A stretch of 64,000 nucleotides of DNA from the NCBI RefSeq assembly GCF_017873675.1, contig NZ_JAGGKK010000016.1, positions 1 to 64,000 on the forward strand, given 5' to 3'. Position numbers and translations under genes: made by a program. The notes beneath the pieces were generated by a model, which was not told where the DNA came from, ran no database searches, and saw only the letters and a list, made by a program, of their open reading frames with translations. Of this stretch, positions 45,468 through 53,857 are shown piece by piece; within the stretch, counting starts at the first letter, position 1, and each line of letters begins with the position of its first letter. Source of the stretch: Virgibacillus litoralis. GTDB lineage: Bacteria; Bacillota; Bacilli; Bacillales; Amphibacillaceae.

Positions 45468-46433
45468 ATGAAAGCTGAGCGTTTAATAAAAATACTTATA
45501 TTACTGCAACACGGAGAAAAGACTTCTACAAGGACGTTAGCTAATGAATTAGAGGTGTCGGAAAGAACTATTCATAGGGATATGGAATCTTTAAGTGTTG
45601 CAGGAATACCAGTATTTTCTGAAAGAGGAAAAGCAGGTGGATGGCGACTTATTGATGAGTGGAAAAATAGACTGAGCTGGTTAACAGAAAAAGAGATTAT
45701 ATCTTTATTCCTGCCAGCTTCTGAAAAAGTTCTATCAGACTTAAATCTGAATATATCAACAGAAGAGATGAAACAAAAATTATTGTTATCTGTACCTAAT
45801 CATGTAAGGCAGAATGCTGCCAACTTATGGGAACGCATATATATCGACACAGATACATGGCATGGTTCACAACAAAGTATAAGTTCTATGGATTCTATCC
45901 AACAAGCAGTTATGGAAAATAAAAAAGTAACAATGGAATATAAAAAAGCGGATAATGAAATGAAAACTTACATGATAAATCCGCTTGGTTTAGTCTTAAA
46001 AGGAAGTACGTGGTATGTAATCGCTATTAATTCTCAAAATTCATATCGAAATTTCAGGCTATCACGTATTATAAATTTCACCGTATTGGAAGAGTCATTT
46101 ACTAGGCCCGGCGGATTTATCTTGTCACAATACTGGAAAGAATCCAAGAAAGCGTTTATTCAAAATTTGCCTGCGTATCAAGTGGAGGTTGAAGTATCTC
46201 GACAGATCATTAACCGCATTATGTTTACGGGCCGTTTTGTTAGACACTTACATGAATCAACGAAGCAGCCAAACAGTAAATGGGTACAGTTAAGTCTTGA
46301 ATTTCCAACTGAAGAAGAAGCTGTTAATTTCATTCTGGGGTTTGGCAATCAAATAAAGGTTAATTCACCGGTGCATTTACAGAGCATATTAGCAAAAAAG
46401 GCAAATGAGATTTTGGAGCTCTACAGTACTTAG
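45468..46433 (+). CDS. HTH-WYL (YafY/DeoR-like) regulator
   Basis: The protein has 321 residues. An HTH_11 domain (RLIKILILLQHGEKTSTRTLANELEVSERTIHRDMESL) is followed by the WYL ligand-binding region (GLVLKGSTWYVIAINSQNSYRNFRLSRI). WYL domains sense ligands, often nucleic-acid related. It probably controls the divergent SDR gene. ATG 45468 follows AGGAG. Confidence 0.88.
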   Translation: MKAERLIKILILLQHGEKTSTRTLANELEVSERTIHRDMESLSVAGIPVFSERGKAGGWRLIDEWKNRLSWLTEKEIISLFLPASEKVLSDLNLNISTEEMKQKLLLSVPNHVRQNAANLWERIYIDTDTWHGSQQSISSMDSIQQAVMENKKVTMEYKKADNEMKTYMINPLGLVLKGSTWYVIAINSQNSYRNFRLSRIINFTVLEESFTRPGGFILSQYWKESKKAFIQNLPAYQVEVEVSRQIINRIMFTGRFVRHLHESTKQPNSKWVQLSLEFPTEEEAVNFILGFGNQIKVNSPVHLQSILAKKANEILELYST

Positions 46434-46534
46434 TGTTTGCAAATTTAATAAAGGAGTTTCTAAAGATGAACCGAATCAATATACAGGTGGCTAATTATAT
46501 GATGTAATCCAATATTACAAAAGGAGTGAAAGGC

Positions 46535-47014
46535 ATGTCACATGTAAAAGATATTTTATTAGATCAGTTTTTAGAAAACGTAAATGATCCTAGCTGGTAC
46601 CGTCCATTTACAGAATCGGTTGAAGGTTTAATAGAAGAAGAAGCATTTTGGAAGCCTAATGAAGATTGTCATAGCATTGCTGAAATTGTACAACATCTTA
46701 TCTACTGGAATGAAACATGGCAAACTAGGTTTGACAAATCGGAAGTTAAGGCTGTTCCTTCTATAGAAAACGATAAAAGTTTTATCATTTCAGAAAATCA
46801 AACCTTTGATAATCTAAGAGATCGTTTGATAGAGATATTGTTAAAATGGCAAGATATCCTAACTGAAGAAAGTGTAGAAAACGATGTGAAAGGATTTCCA
46901 GTCACTGCAAAGTGGTGGGAGTTACTCGGAAATGCAACAACACATAATGCCTACCATATTGGCCAAATTATTTATATACGGAAGCTGCAAAAAAGCTGGA
47001 ATCGTAAAAAGTAA
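46535..47014 (+). CDS. DinB-family protein
   Basis: This 159-residue four-helix-bundle protein of the DinB/YfiT group shows HLIYWNETWQTRF and THNAYHIGQIIYIRKL, which supply the His residues of the divalent-metal site. The family is linked to bacillithiol or other thiol transfer and to DNA-damage responses; the exact role is unknown. AAAGGAG lies 8 nt before ATG 46535. Confidence 0.83.
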   Translation: MSHVKDILLDQFLENVNDPSWYRPFTESVEGLIEEEAFWKPNEDCHSIAEIVQHLIYWNETWQTRFDKSEVKAVPSIENDKSFIISENQTFDNLRDRLIEILLKWQDILTEESVENDVKGFPVTAKWWELLGNATTHNAYHIGQIIYIRKLQKSWNRKK

Positions 47015-47037
47015 ACTCTAATTTATCAGGTATAAGC

Positions 47038-48030
47038 TTATATTTTCCTTCTTCTATCTACCGCCTGAGGTGGTTCCTCCAGCCATGCGTGTTTGATGGT
47101 GATATTTGCGCCGTCTTCACCGTACTCTAAGCTTTCACCTAATACTCGCATGTAGTGGGAACCCAGGTCACGCCTTTGAGCGGCAGCCAATGATTGTCCA
47201 TAATAACCGACACCTGCTTGTGTAGTTCCAGTAACTTCATACATCAATAATTTATCTGAAAAAGGCGAAACAGTTGTTTCCTCGATATTAGAAGACCAAA
47301 TCATGGATGAAGGCAAATCTTCCTCCGTTAAAACAGAGTTGAAAATCTTTATGTGCTTCTCTGCAATATCAGCACCGCGACGCATATATTCACGCACTTC
47401 TTTAGCCTTGGCAACTTGACTGAAACCTATCAGCAATGCGTGGCCAACAGCATTACGTTGTATATTAAAAAACAATTGGTCAATTTCAATTGCAGTTAAA
47501 GGTCTACGGTTTCCCAGCCAACCTGTTAAGAAATTTTGTCTTTCTACTGTATCGACCGTTTTTGGTACCGGAATAAATGGTGATCTTGCGTAGATACCTT
47601 TTGAGAGCATTAAATCTGTTGTTTCATTATAAATTTGTTCAGAAGTATCTATACATTGTGTGAAAAAGTTCCGTATATCAGAACGAGTTGAATGAGTCAG
47701 TCCCATGGCATAGGAAGTTAAGTTCATGGTAAATTTGTTTTGTAAAAATACTAAAAAGAAACTATCTGCAAAAAGACGTGGAGCCGTTAAATCTACGTCT
47801 GCATCTGTAAAGCCTACAGGAACTGCATGGTCTTCATTTTTATAAATTCGTTTAATTTGTTCAATATTTTGTTCAGCAAATTGCTTTGTTTTTTCTGCAA
47901 TAGGGCGTATTTCGTTGTCTTCCATAATAGCCAATACATATTTCATCTTAATAATCGTAGCAGCATTATCATTATAAGCAGACCATAAATTCGCAATTTC
48001 TGATGATGTTATATTCGCTTGTGTAGTCAT
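47038..48030 (-). CDS. DUF3231 protein
   Basis: This 330-residue helical protein appears built from two similar ferritin-like repeats (compare LFADSFFLVFLQNKFTMNLTSYAMGLTHSTRSDIRNFF with the later LLIGFSQVAKAKEVREYMRRGADIAEKHI). DUF3231 proteins are common in sporulating bacilli, often spore-linked, with no known activity. The start ATG 48030 has GGAGG upstream. Confidence 0.83.
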   Translation of the reverse strand: MTTQANITSSEIANLWSAYNDNAATIIKMKYVLAIMEDNEIRPIAEKTKQFAEQNIEQIKRIYKNEDHAVPVGFTDADVDLTAPRLFADSFFLVFLQNKFTMNLTSYAMGLTHSTRSDIRNFFTQCIDTSEQIYNETTDLMLSKGIYARSPFIPVPKTVDTVERQNFLTGWLGNRRPLTAIEIDQLFFNIQRNAVGHALLIGFSQVAKAKEVREYMRRGADIAEKHIKIFNSVLTEEDLPSSMIWSSNIEETTVSPFSDKLLMYEVTGTTQAGVGYYGQSLAAAQRRDLGSHYMRVLGESLEYGEDGANITIKHAWLEEPPQAVDRRRKI

Positions 48031-48123
48031 AATAATATTACCTCCAAAAAATCTATGTAATTGTATTATCTTAAGGATATTATGTGGAAAAAGCTAAATT
48101 CTATACAAGGATGGAGGCGGGAT

Positions 48124-48148
48124 TGAGGGACAGGTCCATCGTCCCGTG
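48124..48148. repeat. GGGACA-type palindromic repeat (family B)
   Basis: GAGGGACAGGTCCATCGTCCC; same core as the copies at 50.0 and 52.6 kb. Confidence 0.6.
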
Positions 48149-48275
48149 AGTGAATTTGGGATATCCGTGACACGGAATATTGAAGGAATTTTGAGCAATC
48201 GAGAAGAAGTCCTATGTATTTATGTGGTTTAAACTTTGATTATATAAGTAAAAAATAATGAGAGGGGATAATTAC

Positions 48276-49010
48276 ATGAATCAAGATTATAACATTTCTA
48301 CGCGGCCTCCAGTGGTCGACCGGACCACCTGGCAGGCCAAACTGGATGAGTTGCGGATCCGGGAGAAGGCACACACCCGAGAAGGTGACGCGATCGCAGC
48401 GGCCCGTCGTCGTCTACCGATGGTCGAGGTGGACTCGACCATCCCACTGATCGGCCCGGATGGACCGGTGACGCTGCTGGAGACGTTCGAGGGCCGCCAC
48501 CAGCTGATCGCCTACTTTCACATGTGGCACACCGGCAGACCCGCCGCGGAGCAGTGCGAGGGCTGCACCTTCTCCACGACCCACATCAACGAGCTGTCCT
48601 ATCTGAACTCGCGGGATGTCAGTTACGCGACTTTCTGTCAGGGGCCGTATGAGGAGAGTTCGCGGTATCGCGACTTTATGGGCTGGACGGTTCCCTGGTA
48701 CTCGGTGCCTCAGGAATCCGTGGACCAATTGATCGTTGACCGGCACTTCGGCATCCTGGTCAGTTATCTCCGGGACGGCGACAAGGTCTACGAGACATAC
48801 TGGACTACAGGCCGTGGCAACGAACCGATGGCACCGTCGTACGGACTGCTGGACCTGACAGTCTACGGCCGTCAGGAGTTCTGGGAGGATTCGCCCGAAG
48901 GCTGGCCGCAGTATTGGGGCTCTAAAGGTGGTCAGTTTCAGGTGGACGGACGCCCGACTGCCCAATGGTCCCGCTTAGCAGCCGGACGTTCTGACGATCT
49001 CGGCACCTAG
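48276..49010 (+). CDS. DUF899 thioredoxin-like protein, GC-rich and probably acquired
   Basis: The protein has 244 residues with DUF899 features: LIAYFHMWHTGRPAAEQCEGCTFSTTHINEL, MGWTVPWYS, VYETYWTTGRG and LDLTVYGRQEFWEDSPEGWP. The first eight codons are AT-rich like the host, but from codon 9 the gene is very GC-rich (one 60-base line from 48421 is 67% GC), with actinobacteria-like codon use. GAGGGG lies 8 nt before ATG 48276. It looks like a horizontally acquired gene joined to a native start. Confidence 0.87.
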   Translation: MNQDYNISTRPPVVDRTTWQAKLDELRIREKAHTREGDAIAAARRRLPMVEVDSTIPLIGPDGPVTLLETFEGRHQLIAYFHMWHTGRPAAEQCEGCTFSTTHINELSYLNSRDVSYATFCQGPYEESSRYRDFMGWTVPWYSVPQESVDQLIVDRHFGILVSYLRDGDKVYETYWTTGRGNEPMAPSYGLLDLTVYGRQEFWEDSPEGWPQYWGSKGGQFQVDGRPTAQWSRLAAGRSDDLGT

Positions 49011-49036
49011 ACTACCTTCCTGCGCTCTTGCCTATA

Positions 49037-49449
49037 ATGGGAATCTTTGAGTATGGAGAAGAAGACGACGTAACCACCTTTAATTTGGTTTCAAATCCTG
49101 ATGGAATTTGACCAAAAAGTGAGGTGCCGATGATTATTGTAGCATCTGAGAGGATACGAAAAGGTGAATCAGGTGGAACCAATACCAGCCTCATCTTGGT
49201 TACGATCTATTCGATGAACAAGGAAACGAGTATGAAGCGGTTGATTATGAGGTGGTAGAGGCTGAAAATCGGAAAAAAATTATAACTCTTCGCAGTCCAG
49301 GTATACTGAAAATATTACTGAATTATGAAGTTCCAAAAGATGAAAGACTAATTTTGCACCAAGCGAAATTGTTGTTGAAGTTAAGTAGAACATTTAAAAT
49401 ATCATTCACACAAAAAACTCTGGATCCGTACTCGGATTCAGAGTTTTAG
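49037..49449 (+). pseudogene. Degenerate gene fragment (anti-sigma/DUF5643-like exported protein)
   Basis: One frame reads MGIFEYGEEDDVTTFNLVSNPDGI, stop, PKSEVPMIIVASERIRKGESGG. From about 49190 the sense continues in the next frame as HLGYDLFDEQGNEYEAVDYEVVEAENRKKIITL up to 49449. An internal stop plus a frameshift, and the absence of a start, mark it as decayed. The beta-rich pattern resembles C-terminal domains of Bacillus DUF4179-type proteins; that assignment is tentative. Confidence 0.6.
49415..49447 (+). terminator. Terminator of the degenerate gene
   Basis: AAAACTCTG.ATCCG / CGGAT.CAGAGTTTT stem, overlapping the end of the broken frame. Confidence 0.8.
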
Positions 49450-49564
49450 CTAGCGAATCTATCAATCTTGTAGACTTCCTTCTTATAGAAGGCTTTGATA
49501 ATATGGAGTAAGGATTTATTAGGTGGCCGAAAGAAAGCAGGAAACTAGAAGAGGAGTTTTAAAA

Positions 49565-50002
49565 GTGGACACATTAACAATTAATGAACTTATATCACGC
49601 AAAGAGATTGTTCAAGCATTTCCAGTAATGAAACAGCTGCGTACTCACTTGGATGAAAAAACTTATTTGGAATTAGTTGCTGAGGCCCAAGAAAAAGATA
49701 TGTACAGGTTATTTGCATTGTATGATGATGAGGAAATTGTTGCAGTTACAGGATTTAAACCAATGATCACGCTTTATTATGGTCGATTTGTTTGGGTCTG
49801 TGATTTAGTTACCAGCGAAAACAATCGTTCAAACGGATATGGTGAAAAACTGCTTTCATTTGTACATAGATGGGCAAAGGACAACGGCTATGAAAGTGTC
49901 GCATTATCATCCGGACTAAAAAGAGAAGACGCACATCGCTTTTATGAAGAGAAAATGGACTATGAAAAGGTAAGTTATGTGTTTAAGAGGGCTGTAGATT
50001 AG
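49565..50002 (+). CDS. GNAT-family acetyltransferase
   Basis: This 145-residue protein has a GNAT core: [51 protein letters not shown] (acetyl-CoA loop) and [20 protein letters not shown]. The substrate is unknown. GTG 49565 is chosen because GAGGAG lies 8 nt upstream; the longer frame from 49523 has none. Confidence 0.83.
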   Translation: MDTLTINELISRKEIVQAFPVMKQLRTHLDEKTYLELVAEAQEKDMYRLFALYDDEEIVAVTGFKPMITLYYGRFVWVCDLVTSENNRSNGYGEKLLSFVHRWAKDNGYESVALSSGLKREDAHRFYEEKMDYEKVSYVFKRAVD

Positions 50003-50003
50003 G

Positions 50004-50034
50004 GACAAGAAGGGACAGGTTCCTTGTCCCGAGA
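50004..50034. repeat. GGGACA-type palindromic repeat (family B)
   Basis: AAGGGACAGGTTCCTTGTCCC directly after the GNAT stop codon; near-perfect hairpin. Confidence 0.65.
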
Positions 50035-50052
50035 GAATTCTCATCAGATATA

Positions 50053-50160
50053 TTGACAGTATAAATATATAATTGTAGACGGTGTAAAGAATGGTTGATC
50101 AATAATTAATTTCTCGCATAAGAAGTAATCGCTAACCAATTGGTGCGGTTACTTCTTTCT
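50053..50160 (+). ncRNA. Second, probably decayed RatA-like RNA copy
   Basis: It shares ATATTGACAGTATAAATA, AAGAATGGTTGA, GCATAAGAAGTAATCGC and GCGGTTACTTCTTT with the RNA at 33.46-33.64 kb. The -35 is kept, but the position of the -10 (TAGACG) is poor and the central hairpin is missing. On the other strand only FFIGLNRKK and a stop remain of a toxin, with an in-frame stop just upstream. It is therefore probably a dead copy. Confidence 0.55.
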
Positions 50161-50235
50161 ATTTAGGCCGATGAAAAAAATTTATCTTGCGCTATTTACC
50201 TAAATAAAAAAATACAACGTGTTAATCATTAGGAA

Positions 50236-50264
50236 GCGGGACAAAGTTCCTGTCACCTTTGTGT
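50236..50264. repeat. GGGACA-type repeat (family B), degenerate
   Basis: AGCGGGACAAAGTTCCTGTC between the RNA copy and the coat-protein genes. Confidence 0.5.
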
Positions 50265-50322
50265 ATTTCTTTTTTATACATGGGAAGATTAAGAATGATT
50301 TCTTGGAAGGGAGGGTGTATTT

Positions 50323-50508
50323 GTGAACAATTTAACAGAACTTGAGGTTGAAAATTTACGTCATATTATTGGTGGGCACGGAACGATAACAAATAAGTTA
50401 GAAAACTACGCACAGAGTTGTACAGATCCAGAATTAAAATCAATACTCCAACAAGATGCCCAGGCAGCCAAGCAAGCACAACAGCAACTATTAAATTTCT
50501 TAGGATAG
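50323..50508 (+). CDS. Small CotF-like spore coat protein
   Basis: The protein has 61 residues: LTELEVENLRHIIGGHGTITNKLENYAQSCTDPELKSILQQDA, the helical pattern of short CotF-type proteins. GTG 50323 follows GGGAGGG. It lies 12 nt before a second coat-like gene, so the two form a sporulation operon by inference. Confidence 0.75.
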   Translation: MNNLTELEVENLRHIIGGHGTITNKLENYAQSCTDPELKSILQQDAQAAKQAQQQLLNFLG

Positions 50509-50520
50509 GAGGGATTCACA

Positions 50521-50775
50521 ATGTTACAAGATAAGGATATGGTAAACGATTACTTAGCAGGGTTGAATGCTAGCTTAACAGGATATGCAGGTTATATTAA
50601 TGAATCAAATAATGCAGAATTAAGACAAACACTGATTCAATTGAGAAATCAGGATGAATCACGTCAACGGACGTTATATGACTATGCTCTCCAAAAGGGG
50701 TACTATCAGCCTGCCGCTCCTGCCTCACAGGAAGTTGTCCAGCAGTTAAAGATGCAGTTAACTTCTTCACAATAA
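50521..50775 (+). CDS. CotF-like spore coat protein
   Basis: The protein has 84 residues: MVNDYLAGLNASLTGYAGYINESNNAELRQTLIQLRNQDE and a C-terminal ALQKGYYQPAAPAS, typical of the CotF/YhcQ family. AGGAGG lies upstream of ATG 50521. Terminator downstream. Confidence 0.83.
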   Translation: MLQDKDMVNDYLAGLNASLTGYAGYINESNNAELRQTLIQLRNQDESRQRTLYDYALQKGYYQPAAPASQEVVQQLKMQLTSSQ

Positions 50776-50797
50776 ACATAATCTTAAATTACATTTT

Positions 50798-50834
50798 AAA
50801 GCCGGAACCCTTTCAAAAGTGTTTCGGCTTTATT
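50798..50834 (+). terminator. Terminator of the coat-protein pair
   Basis: AAAGCCG..AAC / GTGTTTCGGCTTT stem with T-rich end. Confidence 0.75.
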
Positions 50835-50910
50835 TGCAGTTAACAAAAATACACATACTAGATATAAGGTAGGTCGACTATGTTATCTATCAAACTTCCA
50901 TCGCCATTTG

Positions 50911-51396
50911 TCAATCTCGTGCTAAACCACTTTCAAAAGCAGCCAAATGGTTCAATGATGCATTGCGCAGTTGTGTGAATACCATGCGTACATCAGAGGG
51001 GGTATTTTGTGCAAGAAATTTCTCGTACATATTGATATTGTCGATTTCTCCTTGGACACCTTCTGCAAAAGCATTTTTAATCGTTGCCGGTGTCGTAATG
51101 AACATACTTGAAATATCTTGGGGTACTGGCACCTGATATCGATTAAAGAGAGGTAGTAATGCATTAATGTGTCTCAGTTCCGCCTCTTGAATTTGAGCAA
51201 AGGGACGTACATACCCAAAGTTTAAAAGTACATTCTGATATCTCTGTTGTGCTAGGAATTCGTCCTGCAATGCAAAAGTTAGCATCTCAGGTAAAGTTAA
51301 TGATGCAGCATTTAAAGCTCCTTTGGCACCATAACTTTCGGCAGTTTGGCGATAAGAGTAATAGGGATGGTTCGTATCAAAATAATAGGGATCCAT
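50911..51396 (-). CDS. DUF2202-like ferritin-fold protein
   Basis: This 161-residue four-helix protein has LTFALQDEFLAQQRYQNVLLNFG, EAELRHINALLPLF, EGVQGEIDNINMYEKFL and ASLNHLAAFESGL, the spaced Glu/His of a ferritin-like di-iron fold. It starts with a Tyr-rich MDPYYFDTNHPYYSY segment, which suggests surface or spore-coat association. ATG 51396 has GGAGG 9 nt upstream. It converges on the coat-protein pair. Confidence 0.77.
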   Translation of the reverse strand: MDPYYFDTNHPYYSYRQTAESYGAKGALNAASLTLPEMLTFALQDEFLAQQRYQNVLLNFGYVRPFAQIQEAELRHINALLPLFNRYQVPVPQDISSMFITTPATIKNAFAEGVQGEIDNINMYEKFLAQNTPSDVRMVFTQLRNASLNHLAAFESGLARD

Positions 51397-51637
51397 GCGT
51401 GTTAGCCTCCAATTCTTAAAATAAGTCATTCATATTATATGTGTTTGAAATAATTGGGTGACCGTTGCATGGTAGGATAAAAAGTCTGAGGATCGTTTGT
51501 CGATAAGCCAAGCCTCTTGCATTTCAAAAAACTGAAGTTAAAATTACTATTATAAGTTTTTTGATAGTTAAGAAAGTATAATGCATCAGTAAGACTGGCG
51601 ATATACTGGGTTTTTCTAAGAAAGAAGGGGAAAAAAA

Positions 51638-52597
51638 ATGTTGAAAAAAGTGACCGAAAATATATATAAACTGGTTATCCATTTTAATTCCGAAAAATAT
51701 GATGTGAACTGTTATCTGGTAAATGGGGATAAGGGATACACGGTTATTGATACCGGCATAAACACAAGAGAAGCACAGCAAGAATGGAGAAACGTACTCG
51801 ATTCCGGTTTTGATATTCATAATGTAATCCTGACGCATACGCACCAGGACCATATTGGGCTTGCTAAATGGTTTCAACAGGATCTTGGTGTTCCGGTTTA
51901 CATATTTGAATCAGGAATGAAGGAAGTTGAAAAGCGCCGTGTTCCTGGAACCAGAGAAAAATTGAGTCTTCTACTTAAAACCCATGGTGGTCCAGGCCTT
52001 CCTGTGAAGAGGGAAGAGGATACTTTCATTTATGATTTCGAACCAGATGGTCTTATAAACGAGAATGAGCAGATCAAAATAGGAGAAGATTTCTATGAAC
52101 CAATTTGGACACCAGGACATGCGCCGGATCATTTCTGTTTTTATAACGAAGAGAAAGGAATCATGTTTGTCGGTGACCATATGTTAAAAAATATCTCCCC
52201 AGTAATCGGATTATGGACTGGAGAAGAAAGTAATATTCTAAATGATTATTACAATTCGTTAGATTATATAAAAAAATATCAACCAGTTGTAGCCCTGCCA
52301 GGCCACGGCAATTTAATCTATAATTTCAGTGAACGAATAAGCCAATTAGAATCCAGACATAATCACCGTTTGCAGGAAGTATTTGAATCGATAAAATACG
52401 AAAGTAAAACAGCTTATCAATTATGCCAGGAAGTATATGGCGATAAAGATTTATTGATTGCACCATTCATGGCAATATTAACACGTCTAATCTATTTGGA
52501 AGCAGCTGGAAAAATAAAACGGGAAATCTCTGATGGAGTAGCCGTGTTTCAAGCTACGGGACAGAGGGGTCAGGTTCATCGTCCCAGTTACGGATGA
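51638..52597 (+). CDS. Metallo-beta-lactamase-fold hydrolase
   Basis: The protein has 319 residues with the MBL motifs YTVIDTGIN, LTHTHQDHIGLAKWF (HxHxDH with Gln), TPGHAPDHFCFY and FVGDHML, then a C-terminal winged-helix-like part (LIAPFMAILTRLIYLEAAGKI) as in the RNase Z/glyoxalase II-like YobT group. The last dozen residues (GQRGQVHRPSYG) are encoded by a GGGACA-type repeat rather than family sequence. GAAGGGG precedes ATG 51638. Confidence 0.85.
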   Translation: MLKKVTENIYKLVIHFNSEKYDVNCYLVNGDKGYTVIDTGINTREAQQEWRNVLDSGFDIHNVILTHTHQDHIGLAKWFQQDLGVPVYIFESGMKEVEKRRVPGTREKLSLLLKTHGGPGLPVKREEDTFIYDFEPDGLINENEQIKIGEDFYEPIWTPGHAPDHFCFYNEEKGIMFVGDHMLKNISPVIGLWTGEESNILNDYYNSLDYIKKYQPVVALPGHGNLIYNFSERISQLESRHNHRLQEVFESIKYESKTAYQLCQEVYGDKDLLIAPFMAILTRLIYLEAAGKIKREISDGVAVFQATGQRGQVHRPSYG

Positions 52598-52612
52598 GGT
52601 ACCTGTCCCTGT
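52560..52612. repeat. GGGACA-type repeat (family B) forming both gene ends
   Basis: GGGACAGAGGGGTCAGGTTC...GAGGTACCTGTCCCTG lies across the convergent 3' ends of the MBL and YitT genes, supplies both stop codons and acts as their intergenic hairpin. Confidence 0.7.
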
Positions 52613-53451
52613 TTACTTTTTTTTGGCCAGGAAAAGCTGCCGCCAAAAACGTCGCGAACGTCATGGATAACTACAAAAGCTCGATCATCGACAGAATTTA
52701 TGATGCGCTTAAGTCTCATCAATTGGAATTTATTGATAATGATATATGTCATATCTTTATCTTCTTTTAAATATCCGCCATACCCTTTAAATACAGTTGC
52801 ACTTGTTTTCATTTCCTTAATTACTTCGTCTGCTAAAACCGATGCTTGGGTAGAGATTACACTGACTGCCTTTCTCGTGTCCAAACCTTCCATAATGAGA
52901 TCTGTTGATTTTTTTCCGACAAAAAGAGAAACAATGGTGTACATGGTGTTTAGCGGGCCGATTACTAGTAGGCCGGATAATACGATGCATGAGTCTAGCG
53001 CGAAGTTTGTTCTAGTTAAATCCCATCCTAAATTATAGTGGAACATCCGGGCGATAATACTTGATCCGCCCATGGAGCTGCCGGTACGAAAAATTAACCC
53101 TGCACCTATCCCAATAATAAAACCGGCGAAAATTGCTGACACGAGTGGGTCACCTAATGGTTCAGCTTTACCCTCAGATATAAAAATAAAGAAGGAAATA
53201 AGCGGTGCTGTTAAGACTGATAGAAAAACCGTCCGTCTGGGTAATACACGGTATCCAACTAGTAAAATCACTGAAGTCAAAACAAAGTTCACAATTCCGG
53301 GGGACCAGTCGAATGCGTAGTGTAAGATAATCGATGCTCCGGGTATGCCGCCTTCCGCTAATTGGTTTGGTATGACTAACAATGTTAGAGCCAATGCGTA
53401 AATCATGGAACCGATAATAATAAGTAAAATATCACTTATGAGTTTTGGCAT
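52588..53451 (-). CDS. YitT-family membrane protein (DUF161 + DUF2179)
   Basis: The protein has 287 residues. Five or six membrane helices (about 1-170, with LAEGGIPGASIILHYAF and FRTGSSMGGSSIIARMFH) precede a cytoplasmic DUF2179 domain (KAVSVISTQASVLADEVIKEMKTSATVFKGYGGY). It is widespread in Bacillaceae as several paralogues; the transport role is unproven. The final KQGQVPHP is repeat-derived. Its 3' end overlaps the MBL gene by 10 nt. Confidence 0.87.
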   Translation of the reverse strand: MPKLISDILLIIIGSMIYALALTLLVIPNQLAEGGIPGASIILHYAFDWSPGIVNFVLTSVILLVGYRVLPRRTVFLSVLTAPLISFFIFISEGKAEPLGDPLVSAIFAGFIIGIGAGLIFRTGSSMGGSSIIARMFHYNLGWDLTRTNFALDSCIVLSGLLVIGPLNTMYTIVSLFVGKKSTDLIMEGLDTRKAVSVISTQASVLADEVIKEMKTSATVFKGYGGYLKEDKDMTYIIINKFQLMRLKRIINSVDDRAFVVIHDVRDVFGGSFSWPKKSKQGQVPHP

Positions 53452-53571
53452 AGTTTTTTCTCCTTAATCTAAAAGCTACAATTCGTTTTCTTCGCTATGC
53501 ATTAATGTTCCCACAAATACTAAACGTAAAACGGCTATATTACACACTTATAGGAAAATCGTGTAGTACTG

Positions 53572-53606
53572 GGACAAGGAACCTGTCCCTTACGTCCCTG
53601 CATATA
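53572..53606. repeat. GGGACA-type palindromic repeat (family B)
   Basis: TGGGACAAGGAACCTGTCCC with following TTACGTCCC. Confidence 0.65.
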
Positions 53607-53649
53607 AAGGCTTTATTGTTGCCAAACTATGTGTGTGGAGGTGTATTAT

Positions 53650-53799
53650 ATGGGTAAGAGAAGGAAAAATGATAGTGGTGTCAGCGATGAGCAGGCTGTT
53701 AGAAAAGACTTATCGAAGGATTTTGACCATGAATTTGCGAATGAGCCACTAACTGAAGCTGAACGACAAAATAATAAGAAAACGAAAAAACGACAATAG
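53650..53799 (+). CDS. sspO: Small acid-soluble spore protein O
   Basis: This 49-residue hydrophilic peptide starts MGKRRKND and ends EPLTEAERQNNKKTKKRQ, the SspO (CotK) signature. It is packed in the spore core of Bacillus. GGAGGTG lies 6 nt before ATG 53650. Expected to be transcribed in the forespore; I do not see a clear sigma-G promoter. The gene is a strong sign that the host sporulates. Confidence 0.82.
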   Translation: MGKRRKNDSGVSDEQAVRKDLSKDFDHEFANEPLTEAERQNNKKTKKRQ

Positions 53800-53857
53800 C
53801 AGTTTTGGGGGATGTATTAACCTACATTCCTCATTTCTTTAAAAGGGGGATTATGGT

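Noticed and set aside
46466-46507. 13-codon frame with AAAGGAG upstream, before the DinB gene
   Set aside because: Too short and with no conserved feature; could be a leader, but nothing supports it beyond the ribosome site.
48414-48965. 183-codon frame opposite the DUF899 gene
   Set aside because: Long shadow frames are expected in GC-rich DNA; no start signal and no protein-like pattern.
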